DNA from: Bodo saltans
Taxonomy: Eukaryota; Euglenozoa; Kinetoplastea; Eubodonida; Bodonidae
Assembly: GCA_001460835.1 (NCBI GenBank)
Contig: CYKH01002245.1
Coordinates: forward strand, 1,253-35,720
Direction: 5' to 3'
Length of the DNA: 34,468 nt
Both the position numbers and the translations under genes were made by a program. Under the pieces are notes generated by a model. The model worked only from the letters and a program-made list of their open reading frames with translations. It made no database searches and had not been told where the DNA came from. Within the stretch, counting starts at the first letter, position 1, and the number at the start of each line of letters is the position of its first letter. This document shows positions 16,569 to 24,115 of this stretch, piece by piece.

Positions 16569-17409
16569 CAGAGACGATCGAAAGAAACACCACCTCAAAA
16601 GAACGCAGCGGTGGCGCATTGTGTACGACGCCTGGGCAAAGCGAGTCAAATACCCTCGCTGGCGTTGGAGGCCATCGCACGACGACCACAAGGCCAACAG
16701 TTATGACCTTGTGGCCGCAGCATGTTTGTTCGGAGGCCGTTATGGCGCATGTTTCACAGGATACCGTGGCGGGTGGTGGCGCATGTTTTTTGTGGTCGAG
16801 CTCATGACAGCGGTTCTGTGTGGCGTCGTACTTGGAATCGCAGAGGCAATGATCAACAGCGATCCTTCGGAGTGTGGCAATATCATTGTGTGGAGCTCTG
16901 TGTCTGTGGCTGCCATCAGTGCCTCACTTGCAGCGCTGGTGACTTATTTCCATCCGCTTGGCGAAAAAGTAGGGAATGGATCTTTGGTGCTAGTGTCCCT
17001 TCTTGCCTCTGCATCCGCCGCTTGTTCCGCCATTTCTAACAACGACGCCGCAACTTCTTCAGCGGACGGTTTGGCCTTTGCAGGCGGGCTTGTGGAGGCT
17101 GTGCTTTTGGTTCTCGGCTGTGCGAGCGCTTTCGTCGGTTGGTTGCTGAGCAACGCCTCCTCACGTGAGGACGAGCAGTCGCCGCTGGGACGTTTTGACA
17201 GCGCCGTCGATGGTGCACCTACACGGCATCGCGCTCCTTCTCGAAAAGAGCGCCACTTGGACATCCCGGAGATGTCAGTAGATGAAAACCTTCTTGCACC
17301 ACTTCACATTCACCCCTCTGGAGTTTCAGATTCAAGCAGTCGCGAAAAGGTTTTAGCAAAGCTTGTCCGGCTCGCAATTTCTGCTGGCAAGCGAAAAAGA
17401 AACACCTGA
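16405..17409 (+). CDS. LRR surface protein, 3' part: multi-pass C-terminal membrane region
   Basis: This frame is open from before the second duplication copy. The first ATG is 16405, but I consider it the continuation of the gene starting at 13263, not a separate gene. It encodes about five hydrophobic helices: IGVSGVIVIIVSMGWTIWIV, the FFVVELMTAVLCGVVLG segment (about 16786-16845), IIVWSSVSVAAISASLAALV (about 16882-16945), GSLVLVSLLASASAACSAI (about 16980-17035) and LVEAVLLVLGCASAFVGWLL (about 17088-17148). A basic, Trp-rich loop lies between the first two. A roughly 85-residue basic cytoplasmic tail ends SAGKRKRNT. Together with the 5' part it makes an LRR ectodomain on a polytopic anchor, unlike the GPI-anchored Leishmania PSA. 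As a stand-alone ORF it has no signal or splice acceptor of its own, which supports the join. Confidence 0.65.
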   Translation: MPIGVSGVIVIIVSMGWTIWIVFHGIPASLSSSTRKFPFVAIQQHHPPHHGEKGNRDDRKKHHLKRTQRWRIVYDAWAKRVKYPRWRWRPSHDDHKANSYDLVAAACLFGGRYGACFTGYRGGWWRMFFVVELMTAVLCGVVLGIAEAMINSDPSECGNIIVWSSVSVAAISASLAALVTYFHPLGEKVGNGSLVLVSLLASASAACSAISNNDAATSSADGLAFAGGLVEAVLLVLGCASAFVGWLLSNASSREDEQSPLGRFDSAVDGAPTRHRAPSRKERHLDIPEMSVDENLLAPLHIHPSGVSDSSSREKVLAKLVRLAISAGKRKRNT

Positions 17410-17620
17410 ACACGTGCGGCAAATATTCGTTACAGACGAAGCAGCAGGAGACACACAACGTGTTTTTTTTCCTTTTTTTGTGTTTTTTTTTGAAAAATTA
17501 ATTTGCAAAGATATCAATCAATCGAGTCAGAAATTGAGTGAGTTTTTTTCTTTTCTTTTCATCCTGCACGTGTGACCTTTCCTTTTCGTTTTTTCATATT
17601 TCCCATGTCGGACATCAATT

Positions 17621-17660
17621 TCTGACTAACTGTGCGCTTCTTATCATAATCACGTTTGAG
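17621..17660 (+). promoter_or_regulatory. Putative trans-splice acceptor for the C2H2 protein gene
   Basis: A pyrimidine-rich region with its AG at 17659-17660 lies 44 bases before the ATG at 17705. The frame is open back to a GTG at 17660, which falls on the acceptor itself, so the ATG is the start. The spacer 17410-17620 is T-rich and otherwise empty. Confidence 0.55.
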
Positions 17661-17704
17661 TGTTGTGCAAAACAGAAATTGGAAGAACATCTACACTTAA
17701 CATA

Positions 17705-19732
17705 ATGTCGCGTCGGTTGGCCTGCTCTTCAGGAGCAGCGCTGTTCGCGGCCTGTCACGCGCCAGGGACCCCATCGTCGGTGCCGCCGTCATTAACGTCA
17801 TCATGTTCGCTAGTCACGGGAAAAGTGGGGCAGCTCTTAGCTGCTGGTGGTTTCTTAAACACACGCGTAGTTCTTCAGAAAGCCGCAGGACTTCCTCGAG
17901 GTGGAGGCTCAGCGTCGTCGTCGCCCCTCGCTTCGTCAACGTCTTCGACGTCATCGGCAGCTCCGTCGAACTTTAACTTCTCTGTGCCACTCCTCTCGCT
18001 AGCTCCTCCTCCTGCATTCACACACGAGCACCTCGCATACGCTCATTGTCCCATTTGCCGACAGTACCTGCACGTCTGCGACATGTACCTGCACCTCACC
18101 TCAAAACACAAAGAGCTCAACCCAAAACATTGTCAAAAAATGTGCAACGAAAGACTTGAATTGTATCAACGTAAAATTGGTACCCCACTCACCAAAGACA
18201 CGTCGTTGTCCTCAACGTCAACGCTTTTCGGCGGTGCGGCAACTCCTGGTGGCACAATTGACACGACAAACAAGAAAGTGATGCATGATTTCTTGCCAAC
18301 GATTCTGGATGGTGGTGGTTACATTTGCAACTGGTGCGAACGGAGAGATATCATTCATGCCACTCGAGATCAATTCCTGCGACATGTTGTGAAGGATCAC
18401 CCAGAGCTTGATGTTGACGAAATCGAGGAAAAAATTCCTCGAAACGGAGGAGGTGCAGTCAAGAAATCTGTCGCTGGTGCTCCGGGTGGCTATTCTGCCG
18501 CTGCCGTGACTCCTTCTGCTGCGACGCCACGTCGGCGATTGGCCAACGTTATTCAAGGTATTGCGGAAACTGTCGTGTCGGCACCACCTGTCCCCTTCAC
18601 AACAGCATCGATCCCAAGTGCCCCACCAGCACCGTCATCGGCATCAACCACGACAGCACCACCACCAGATTTCACGTGCGAGCTGTGCGCAAAGCCGTAT
18701 CCTAACGAGTTATTCTTGTTACAGCACTTTGAGAGCGCGCATCCGTATGGCGAGCTGATCTCCTCATCATCGACGACTGTGTCGTTTTCTGAACACGATG
18801 GGAGACCGTCGCTGACATCTTCCGGTGGTGGTGGTGCCCGGAAGTTAGTGGAGAACATCAGCGACATATCACGAGCCCAGCAACTAGACGCAGTGATGGG
18901 CGTCGTTGCAGGAAATAAAGGTGGTTTCATTGCTGATTGCGATTTATGCGCGCCGAAACTCATGCGATTTACGCTGCCCTCGGCATTGTATGCGCACTTG
19001 AAAATAAAGCACCCTACTGTTGACGCCGAAGCTGAGTTGAAACGATTGTCAAAGAAAGACGTGAAGTCTTTCCCGTGCCCCGTTTGCAAGAAAGTGTTTG
19101 GATCCGCCGAAGCAATGAAAGCACACCACGGCGAGAAACACGGAGTCCAAGCAACGTCCACCAGCAATTCCACAGGGGGTGTATCCACAGCAGCCAGCAC
19201 ATTGCTCAACGCTGGCGCTCTGGCCAACCCATACTGGTGCCACACGTGCGAAAAAGGCTTCACCACCGGGAAGGCGCTTCTCGGTCATCTGACGACAAAG
19301 CATGGCATGTCCAGCGATGTCCACCCTTGTCCCGCTTGCAAGCGTGTGTTCTCCGACGCGTACTCACTGATTGAGCATGTGTCGCTTGTGCACAAGAGCT
19401 TATCCTCTAAATCCATTGTCGCCCCAGAGTACGCGTGCAGCGAGTGCGAAAGAGTATTCTTGAACACTGCCGACCGCGTAAAACACACCTCCAAGCATCA
19501 CCCCAACGCTGTGGCGAAGGATTCAGGCGTTTCTTTGATTCCCTCCGTCCCGCGTCGCGTGAAGTCAACAACGCTCGAGCCCCCAATGGCGGATTCAGAC
19601 CAAAATGCAGCAGCAACAGCAACAACAACGAATACAGGGCCAAGGAAAGCATCGTCGTCGCGTCGAGTGACGGTTGCTAATTCGAATGCGGAAACGACGT
19701 CAATCCGTTCAGAGGACATCGAAATCGTGTGA
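17705..19732 (+). CDS. Protein with eight C2H2 zinc fingers, probably mitochondrial
   Basis: This 675-residue protein has eight C2H2 fingers whose first cysteines are at residues 115, 208, 325, 412, 458, 512, 542 and 578. All are C-x2-C with H-x4-H (the last H-x3/4-H). Finger loops are 11, 12 or 15 residues, so they are not the regular linked arrays of transcription factors. Fingers 2 and 4 are followed by HPxxDxxE-like helices (HPELDVDEIEEK, HPTVDAEAELKR). The first roughly 100 residues have no acidic residue and look like a mitochondrial presequence (MSRRLACSSGAALFAACHAP). Linkers are Ser/Ala/Pro/Thr-rich and the C-terminus is low complexity. C2H2 fingers of this kind occur in kinetoplastid mitochondrial RNA-editing proteins, so an RNA- or protein-binding role in the mitochondrion is a reasonable inference, not a proof. 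I do not recognise the orthologue. Confidence 0.8.
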   Translation: MSRRLACSSGAALFAACHAPGTPSSVPPSLTSSCSLVTGKVGQLLAAGGFLNTRVVLQKAAGLPRGGGSASSSPLASSTSSTSSAAPSNFNFSVPLLSLAPPPAFTHEHLAYAHCPICRQYLHVCDMYLHLTSKHKELNPKHCQKMCNERLELYQRKIGTPLTKDTSLSSTSTLFGGAATPGGTIDTTNKKVMHDFLPTILDGGGYICNWCERRDIIHATRDQFLRHVVKDHPELDVDEIEEKIPRNGGGAVKKSVAGAPGGYSAAAVTPSAATPRRRLANVIQGIAETVVSAPPVPFTTASIPSAPPAPSSASTTTAPPPDFTCELCAKPYPNELFLLQHFESAHPYGELISSSSTTVSFSEHDGRPSLTSSGGGGARKLVENISDISRAQQLDAVMGVVAGNKGGFIADCDLCAPKLMRFTLPSALYAHLKIKHPTVDAEAELKRLSKKDVKSFPCPVCKKVFGSAEAMKAHHGEKHGVQATSTSNSTGGVSTAASTLLNAGALANPYWCHTCEKGFTTGKALLGHLTTKHGMSSDVHPCPACKRVFSDAYSLIEHVSLVHKSLSSKSIVAPEYACSECERVFLNTADRVKHTSKHHPNAVAKDSGVSLIPSVPRRVKSTTLEPPMADSDQNAAATATTTNTGPRKASSSRRVTVANSNAETTSIRSEDIEIV

Positions 19733-19905
19733 CCACAGAGGGCACCCTGGAATGGGGTGTTCCGTGTCTTCTTCTCCAGGATTGTTAAATTGGCACTACG
19801 ACACAGGCGCAGCAACGTGTTCACAAATTGTCGGTTCACACACACAAATATTGGATTGGAGCTCCCTCAAATCTCGTCACCTCGAATGAGGGCAGTTCTA
19901 AACAA

Positions 19906-19943
19906 CTCTTTTTTTTTTTTTTTCTATGAAATGTGTTCATGAG
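19906..19943 (+). promoter_or_regulatory. Putative trans-splice acceptor that decides the DENN gene start
   Basis: Fifteen T (19909-19923) are followed by the first AG at 19942-19943. The in-frame ATG at 19926 lies between the tract and the AG, so it should be cut off. The next in-frame ATG is 20061, with a leader of about 117 bases. The remaining spacer 19733-19905 contains nothing recognisable. Confidence 0.6.
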
Positions 19944-20060
19944 ACTCAATGGCATTTTTTTCAACAAGCGCCGCAAGCTCAAAATGGTTCCATTACTTTT
20001 TGTGTTTTGAACGAAAAGAAGAAGAATACGCAACAGGAAAATCCAGTTTTCATTTTATCA

Positions 20061-23000
20061 ATGGCCCAGCCGCACATACCCCAGCTGCATCTACCAAATC
20101 AGCACCGTGAACAACCTTCATTGTCCTCAGAGGGTACTTCCGCCGGTGATGCTGCTGATGACACTTCCACTGAACAGTCTTTGTCCCCGTCCAACATCAT
20201 CAGCGTATCCTACGCTCGGTTCGACACTCGGCTCGGTAACACCATCGCGTACACGTACCCTCCGAGTGTGGACTTGGCCTCGTTGGTCGACGCGAAGAAT
20301 TTGCAGGACTACTGCTTTCCGGACGGTGCTCATGGCAACATGACCGATACCGTCTGCGCGACGCTGCGGCGCCGACCATGTTCGTCTGCAAGTGGTCCGA
20401 GTGAGCAGCAACAACTTCATTCCACTTCCGATGAAGGCTCAGATGCGAATGTTGACGACAGAGAGGCATACTCCGCGACGTTCGGCGCGGTCCCAGAGGG
20501 CGGCCCAATTTTCGCGTTTTCACTGTACCATCAAAAACGAGACGCTAGTGCTGACAGAGGAGCCACTCAACGAGGTATCCTCATTTTATCCTCTCAGCCA
20601 TTGTGCTACGCCCTCCAGCAGCTCGCCAAGTTTTTCTGCGTTCCATTCTTTGACCTGGTGCCGATGTCCGAAGTTGCTGCTCATGAAATGTTTGCGCGAG
20701 CGTTGCATGTCTCGCTTGCTGAAACATTTTCTGTCAAAACTGGGCGAGCGGAGTGGAATGTTCAACCAAAGAGTCGCATTACGGAGGCCGTTGATTGCGC
20801 ACTGGACAAACGTGGCACAATGCTGATGTCGATGGATAAATTGCAATGCGACCAACGCGTCATCCGAATTCAAATGGAAGTTGTCCGTAATGATCCCGTC
20901 ACAGACCCACACTTTGTTCGGAGGCAGGTGGGAGATGCAAACCCTCAGCGACGACAACGACACACCTCTACCGGTGATCACGTTCATGATTCACACAACG
21001 GTGATAATGACGACAGAGACGATGTTCTATTTTCATCAGAGCTTGTCTTGCCTGTGCCCTTGCCACGAAATGGTGCAACGTTAACGCAGCAACTTGCATT
21101 TGGCGCGTCTCTCAAGAAACTCATGGCATGGTTTGGTGGTAAGATCGCCATCATTCACTGGTGCATTCCTGTGATGATGATTGGAGACTCTGCAAGCGAT
21201 GTGAGTGACGCGGTGCGAGCGTGCATTTTGTTAATGCAGCCGTTTGACATCGACGTCGTGCGGTTTGCGCCGTACTGCACGCTGGAGCACGTGGACTACT
21301 TTTCTGCAAATATGAGCTCGTCCGTCTACCTTGCACTCGGCGCGACCAATGCCTACGTGTGCCACAAAGATTTTCCTGGCGCCGCAAAGTGTGATTTGCG
21401 TAATGGGAAAGTAACGTTTGCTGACAACGGAAAGTTAGCCTCGCTGAAACATATGCCGAAGACTCATCCCAAATCCTTTGATGATTTATGCGCTGCTGCA
21501 ACGGATCCGGCGGTGGCAGAGTGTTACATCCGAGCTCGTTGCGCAAGGTTTAACGTGGCGATCGCGAAACAAGTGCTTACTGCACGGAGCGGAAATTACT
21601 ACGATGCACTGTGTCGCATTTCAAATATTTTAGAGCAACCGTTAGATGCCTCCGTGCGAGGGACGATACGCCACTGTGTGCCAAGGGGAGGCGGCGGATT
21701 AAATGACGGCGGTGATCGAGCAAGTGTTCCCGCAGACGTATCGACAACATCTGCAGCTGCGAACGACGACGGCAGTGGCGCCGCACTGGACCGTGACGCA
21801 ACCGATAGTGGTTTCTTACTCGTGGATGATGAAACGACAACTGCGAACCGATTTGCATCCCCCGCAGCAGCGCTACCACGTAACGTGACAGGTTCGCCAC
21901 CAAGCTCCCCTACGCGAAGTGAGCCGTCAGAAGCACTCCCCGCTGTCGATGTCGATGCCAACGATGAGACAACTGCCACAACACATGCTGCTGGTAGTCC
22001 CGACATCGTCGAACAAATGCTTGCCGGCATTGAAGATTCTCCACTGTCTACCGGCGGCAGTCATCATCCCTTGACGAAGGAAGATGGAGCAACAACATCA
22101 ACCCCCGACGCGCGACGAAACAAACTTCTGAGAGATCTGTCCTCCGCCATCAACATGTTCGATGAATACTCCAAGAGGAACCACCAGATGATCGTCGATG
22201 TTGACAAGTGGTACAAAGACATGTGTCACGTGATTCACACGATCGCAGGCGAGAGTGAACCTTGGCATGAGGCGATGGTGAGCGAGCTAGCATCCTTCTC
22301 GGCCATGAATGAGCTCCCTCCTGATCCAAGCGTGTGCTACTGTCCGTCGGAGTTGACAGGGGGCTGCACGTCACAGCAGCAGTGGGACCGCACGCAACGA
22401 CTTCGCATCGTGCAAGACTACAAGGAACGTGTGTTCTTGATGGTCGATGCCATTAGCAAAAACAATTCACGAGCACTGTTTCGCAAAACAAACCGATACA
22501 TGGCGGACTTCTTTCATTTCGCTGGATCTGAAGGTTACGCCATTCCCGCCCAGGTGCTTCTTCATCATACCAGCTGTAAAACTGTTTGGTACGTGCAGAA
22601 GACCAAAGTTTCCGCCGGAGGTTCAATGTTTCTCACCAAGAACTACCTTCTGTTCGAAGCAGGTTCGTTTTCTATTCGAAAACGACATCAAATTGTGCCC
22701 TTCGATTGCATCAGGTCCGTTGCCAAGGACCGCACCTCCGCATTTTCAACGTCTGTGAAAGTGCTGATCGACATCCCTGTGGATGCGGCAACCACATCAG
22801 CAGCAACCTCTCCAGCGGTTCTGTATCATCAGGGGCTGCTCGTTATCACAGACGTGCACGCATCGGAGGGGTTCTACCAACTTCTCCACGCGTTGACACA
22901 CCGACAACGACGTTTGGTGAAACTCATGGAGCACTTTCCTGCCCCCCACACGATCCCCAGTAGAATTCCTCTGAACGCGTCTCCATCGTCGTCCATAGGA

Positions 23001-23861
23001 AGCGGCGCGGCGCCCTCGATGTTCGTTCCTCGAACGATCCCTGCAGGGTTGTACTCGGCGCAAGAGCAATGGTTCGTGGATGAAGTTTGGGAGAATCAGC
23101 GGCTGTACCCAATCGTGGGATGGTCCTCGAAACTTCTCCTGGGAGACCCTTCCGCGTTCTCAGATTTTTCATGCACGCACACAATTGACAAAGACTCTTG
23201 GAGAATTCCTGATGGATTCCAAAAAGTGTATGACTGGCGCCTCGCCAAGGAAGCCCGTGAAATCGACTCAGAACTTGCAGTCCTTAGCGACGAGCGGCTG
23301 TTGCAGTACAGCAAACATCCCAATCCGTTTCAAAAGCTGGCGTCAACCTCATCGTCGTCACGAAGGGGTGGAGGTAGTGGCCTCGCGGCGTCTGTCCGAG
23401 CGGCAGTTGCGGGGCTTGGAAACAGTAGGTCAGAGACTGCTGGACATCAAGATGCGGACGAAACATTTAACACATCAGGGGATCGATCACCACGCGGAGC
23501 CCGTCCGGCTCATGCATTCCCGCTGCCAGCAACCACACCGGCAGCAGCGGCGCCAAGAGCATCAATCGAGTGGCTCTATTCCGCATCGTGGGCAAGTGGC
23601 ACTGATATTTTCCGCTGCGAGCCGTTCCTTGGCGGCACAATGCGACGCCGCTTATGGGTGCGAGTTCGCAAACTTGTTCCGGCGTCACAACTGTTCCAAG
23701 ATGCAGCAGGTGCTGCTGCTGGAGGTGAGCAGGAATCATCCAATGGGGCACTGTTGCGCCAGCGAACTTTGTCAACGTCCTCCGACGATGTTGTGGAATC
23801 CCCGCGCCACATTGCTGTTGGCGTGATGACACCAGAGACTGAGGAGACCGACGAGAAATAG
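20061..23861 (+). CDS. DENN-GRAM-dysferlin-domain (DysF) protein, putative Rab GEF
   Basis: This 1266-residue protein starts with a DENND6/AVL9-like DENN module (about residues 46-530). Evidence is FDTRLGNTIAYTYPP and CFPDGA early, then QKRD...RGILILSSQP near 165-180, SELVLPVPLP near 326, KIAIIHWCIPVMMIG, and the VYLALGATNAYVC block near 420. A low-complexity acidic linker follows (about 540-685). A GRAM-like domain lies at about 825-955 (SMFLTKNYLLFEAGSF, HQIVPFDCIRSVAKD). Then comes a split dysferlin/peroxin domain: DysFN at about 1000-1070 (EVWENQRLYPIVGWSSKLL) and DysFC at about 1167-1210 (EWLYSASW, RRRLWVRVRKLVP), with a Gly/Ser/Ala-rich insert between. DENN modules activate Rab GTPases, GRAM domains bind membrane lipids, and DysF domains act at membranes in peroxins, TECPR1 and ferlins. 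I infer a membrane-targeted Rab regulator. No transmembrane helix is visible. Confidence 0.82.
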   Translation: MAQPHIPQLHLPNQHREQPSLSSEGTSAGDAADDTSTEQSLSPSNIISVSYARFDTRLGNTIAYTYPPSVDLASLVDAKNLQDYCFPDGAHGNMTDTVCATLRRRPCSSASGPSEQQQLHSTSDEGSDANVDDREAYSATFGAVPEGGPIFAFSLYHQKRDASADRGATQRGILILSSQPLCYALQQLAKFFCVPFFDLVPMSEVAAHEMFARALHVSLAETFSVKTGRAEWNVQPKSRITEAVDCALDKRGTMLMSMDKLQCDQRVIRIQMEVVRNDPVTDPHFVRRQVGDANPQRRQRHTSTGDHVHDSHNGDNDDRDDVLFSSELVLPVPLPRNGATLTQQLAFGASLKKLMAWFGGKIAIIHWCIPVMMIGDSASDVSDAVRACILLMQPFDIDVVRFAPYCTLEHVDYFSANMSSSVYLALGATNAYVCHKDFPGAAKCDLRNGKVTFADNGKLASLKHMPKTHPKSFDDLCAAATDPAVAECYIRARCARFNVAIAKQVLTARSGNYYDALCRISNILEQPLDASVRGTIRHCVPRGGGGLNDGGDRASVPADVSTTSAAANDDGSGAALDRDATDSGFLLVDDETTTANRFASPAAALPRNVTGSPPSSPTRSEPSEALPAVDVDANDETTATTHAAGSPDIVEQMLAGIEDSPLSTGGSHHPLTKEDGATTSTPDARRNKLLRDLSSAINMFDEYSKRNHQMIVDVDKWYKDMCHVIHTIAGESEPWHEAMVSELASFSAMNELPPDPSVCYCPSELTGGCTSQQQWDRTQRLRIVQDYKERVFLMVDAISKNNSRALFRKTNRYMADFFHFAGSEGYAIPAQVLLHHTSCKTVWYVQKTKVSAGGSMFLTKNYLLFEAGSFSIRKRHQIVPFDCIRSVAKDRTSAFSTSVKVLIDIPVDAATTSAATSPAVLYHQGLLVITDVHASEGFYQLLHALTHRQRRLVKLMEHFPAPHTIPSRIPLNASPSSSIGSGAAPSMFVPRTIPAGLYSAQEQWFVDEVWENQRLYPIVGWSSKLLLGDPSAFSDFSCTHTIDKDSWRIPDGFQKVYDWRLAKEAREIDSELAVLSDERLLQYSKHPNPFQKLASTSSSSRRGGGSGLAASVRAAVAGLGNSRSETAGHQDADETFNTSGDRSPRGARPAHAFPLPATTPAAAAPRASIEWLYSASWASGTDIFRCEPFLGGTMRRRLWVRVRKLVPASQLFQDAAGAAAGGEQESSNGALLRQRTLSTSSDDVVESPRHIAVGVMTPETEETDEK

Positions 23862-24024
23862 GAAGGAGCTTTTTCCCCATGGAAATTTCCACCTTTTCAC
23901 CGTAAGAAAAAATATCCACGTTTGCGTACTTTTACACCCTCCTTTTTTTTTTGCCAACGACTGATAGTTGCTGTTGATCGTCGTGAACGTTTTTGTATTT
24001 CGTTGAGAGTTGGCGTTCCATCTT

Positions 24025-24075
24025 TCTCGGTATTTTTTTTTTTCGAACCTTTCTCCTTATCCTTTATCCTGTAAG
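24025..24075 (+). promoter_or_regulatory. Putative trans-splice acceptor for the coiled-coil/PDZ gene
   Basis: A long T/C tract ends at the first AG, 24074-24075. The ATG at 24116 is 40 bases on. The frame upstream is open only to a TTG at 23993, which lies before the acceptor. Confidence 0.65.
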
Positions 24076-24100
24076 AAGTGTTGTGGGTGAGGATCATATC

Positions 24101-24115
24101 AAAAAAAAAAAAAAA
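24101..24115 (+). promoter_or_regulatory. A15 run abutting the start codon
   Basis: Fifteen A directly precede the ATG at 24116 and lie inside the predicted 5' leader. A weaker version (nine A after AAG) abuts the ATG at 30362, and A/CAA-rich leaders precede 11653. Such unstructured A-rich leaders could favour initiation. Confidence 0.6.

Noticed and set aside
18553-19266. 237-codon open frame on the - strand
   Set aside because: Opposite the C2H2 fingers; no motifs of its own.
23080-23826. 248-codon + strand frame inside the DENN-GRAM-DysF gene
   Set aside because: Out of phase with the clear DysF motifs, with a low-complexity His/Gln/Arg translation.
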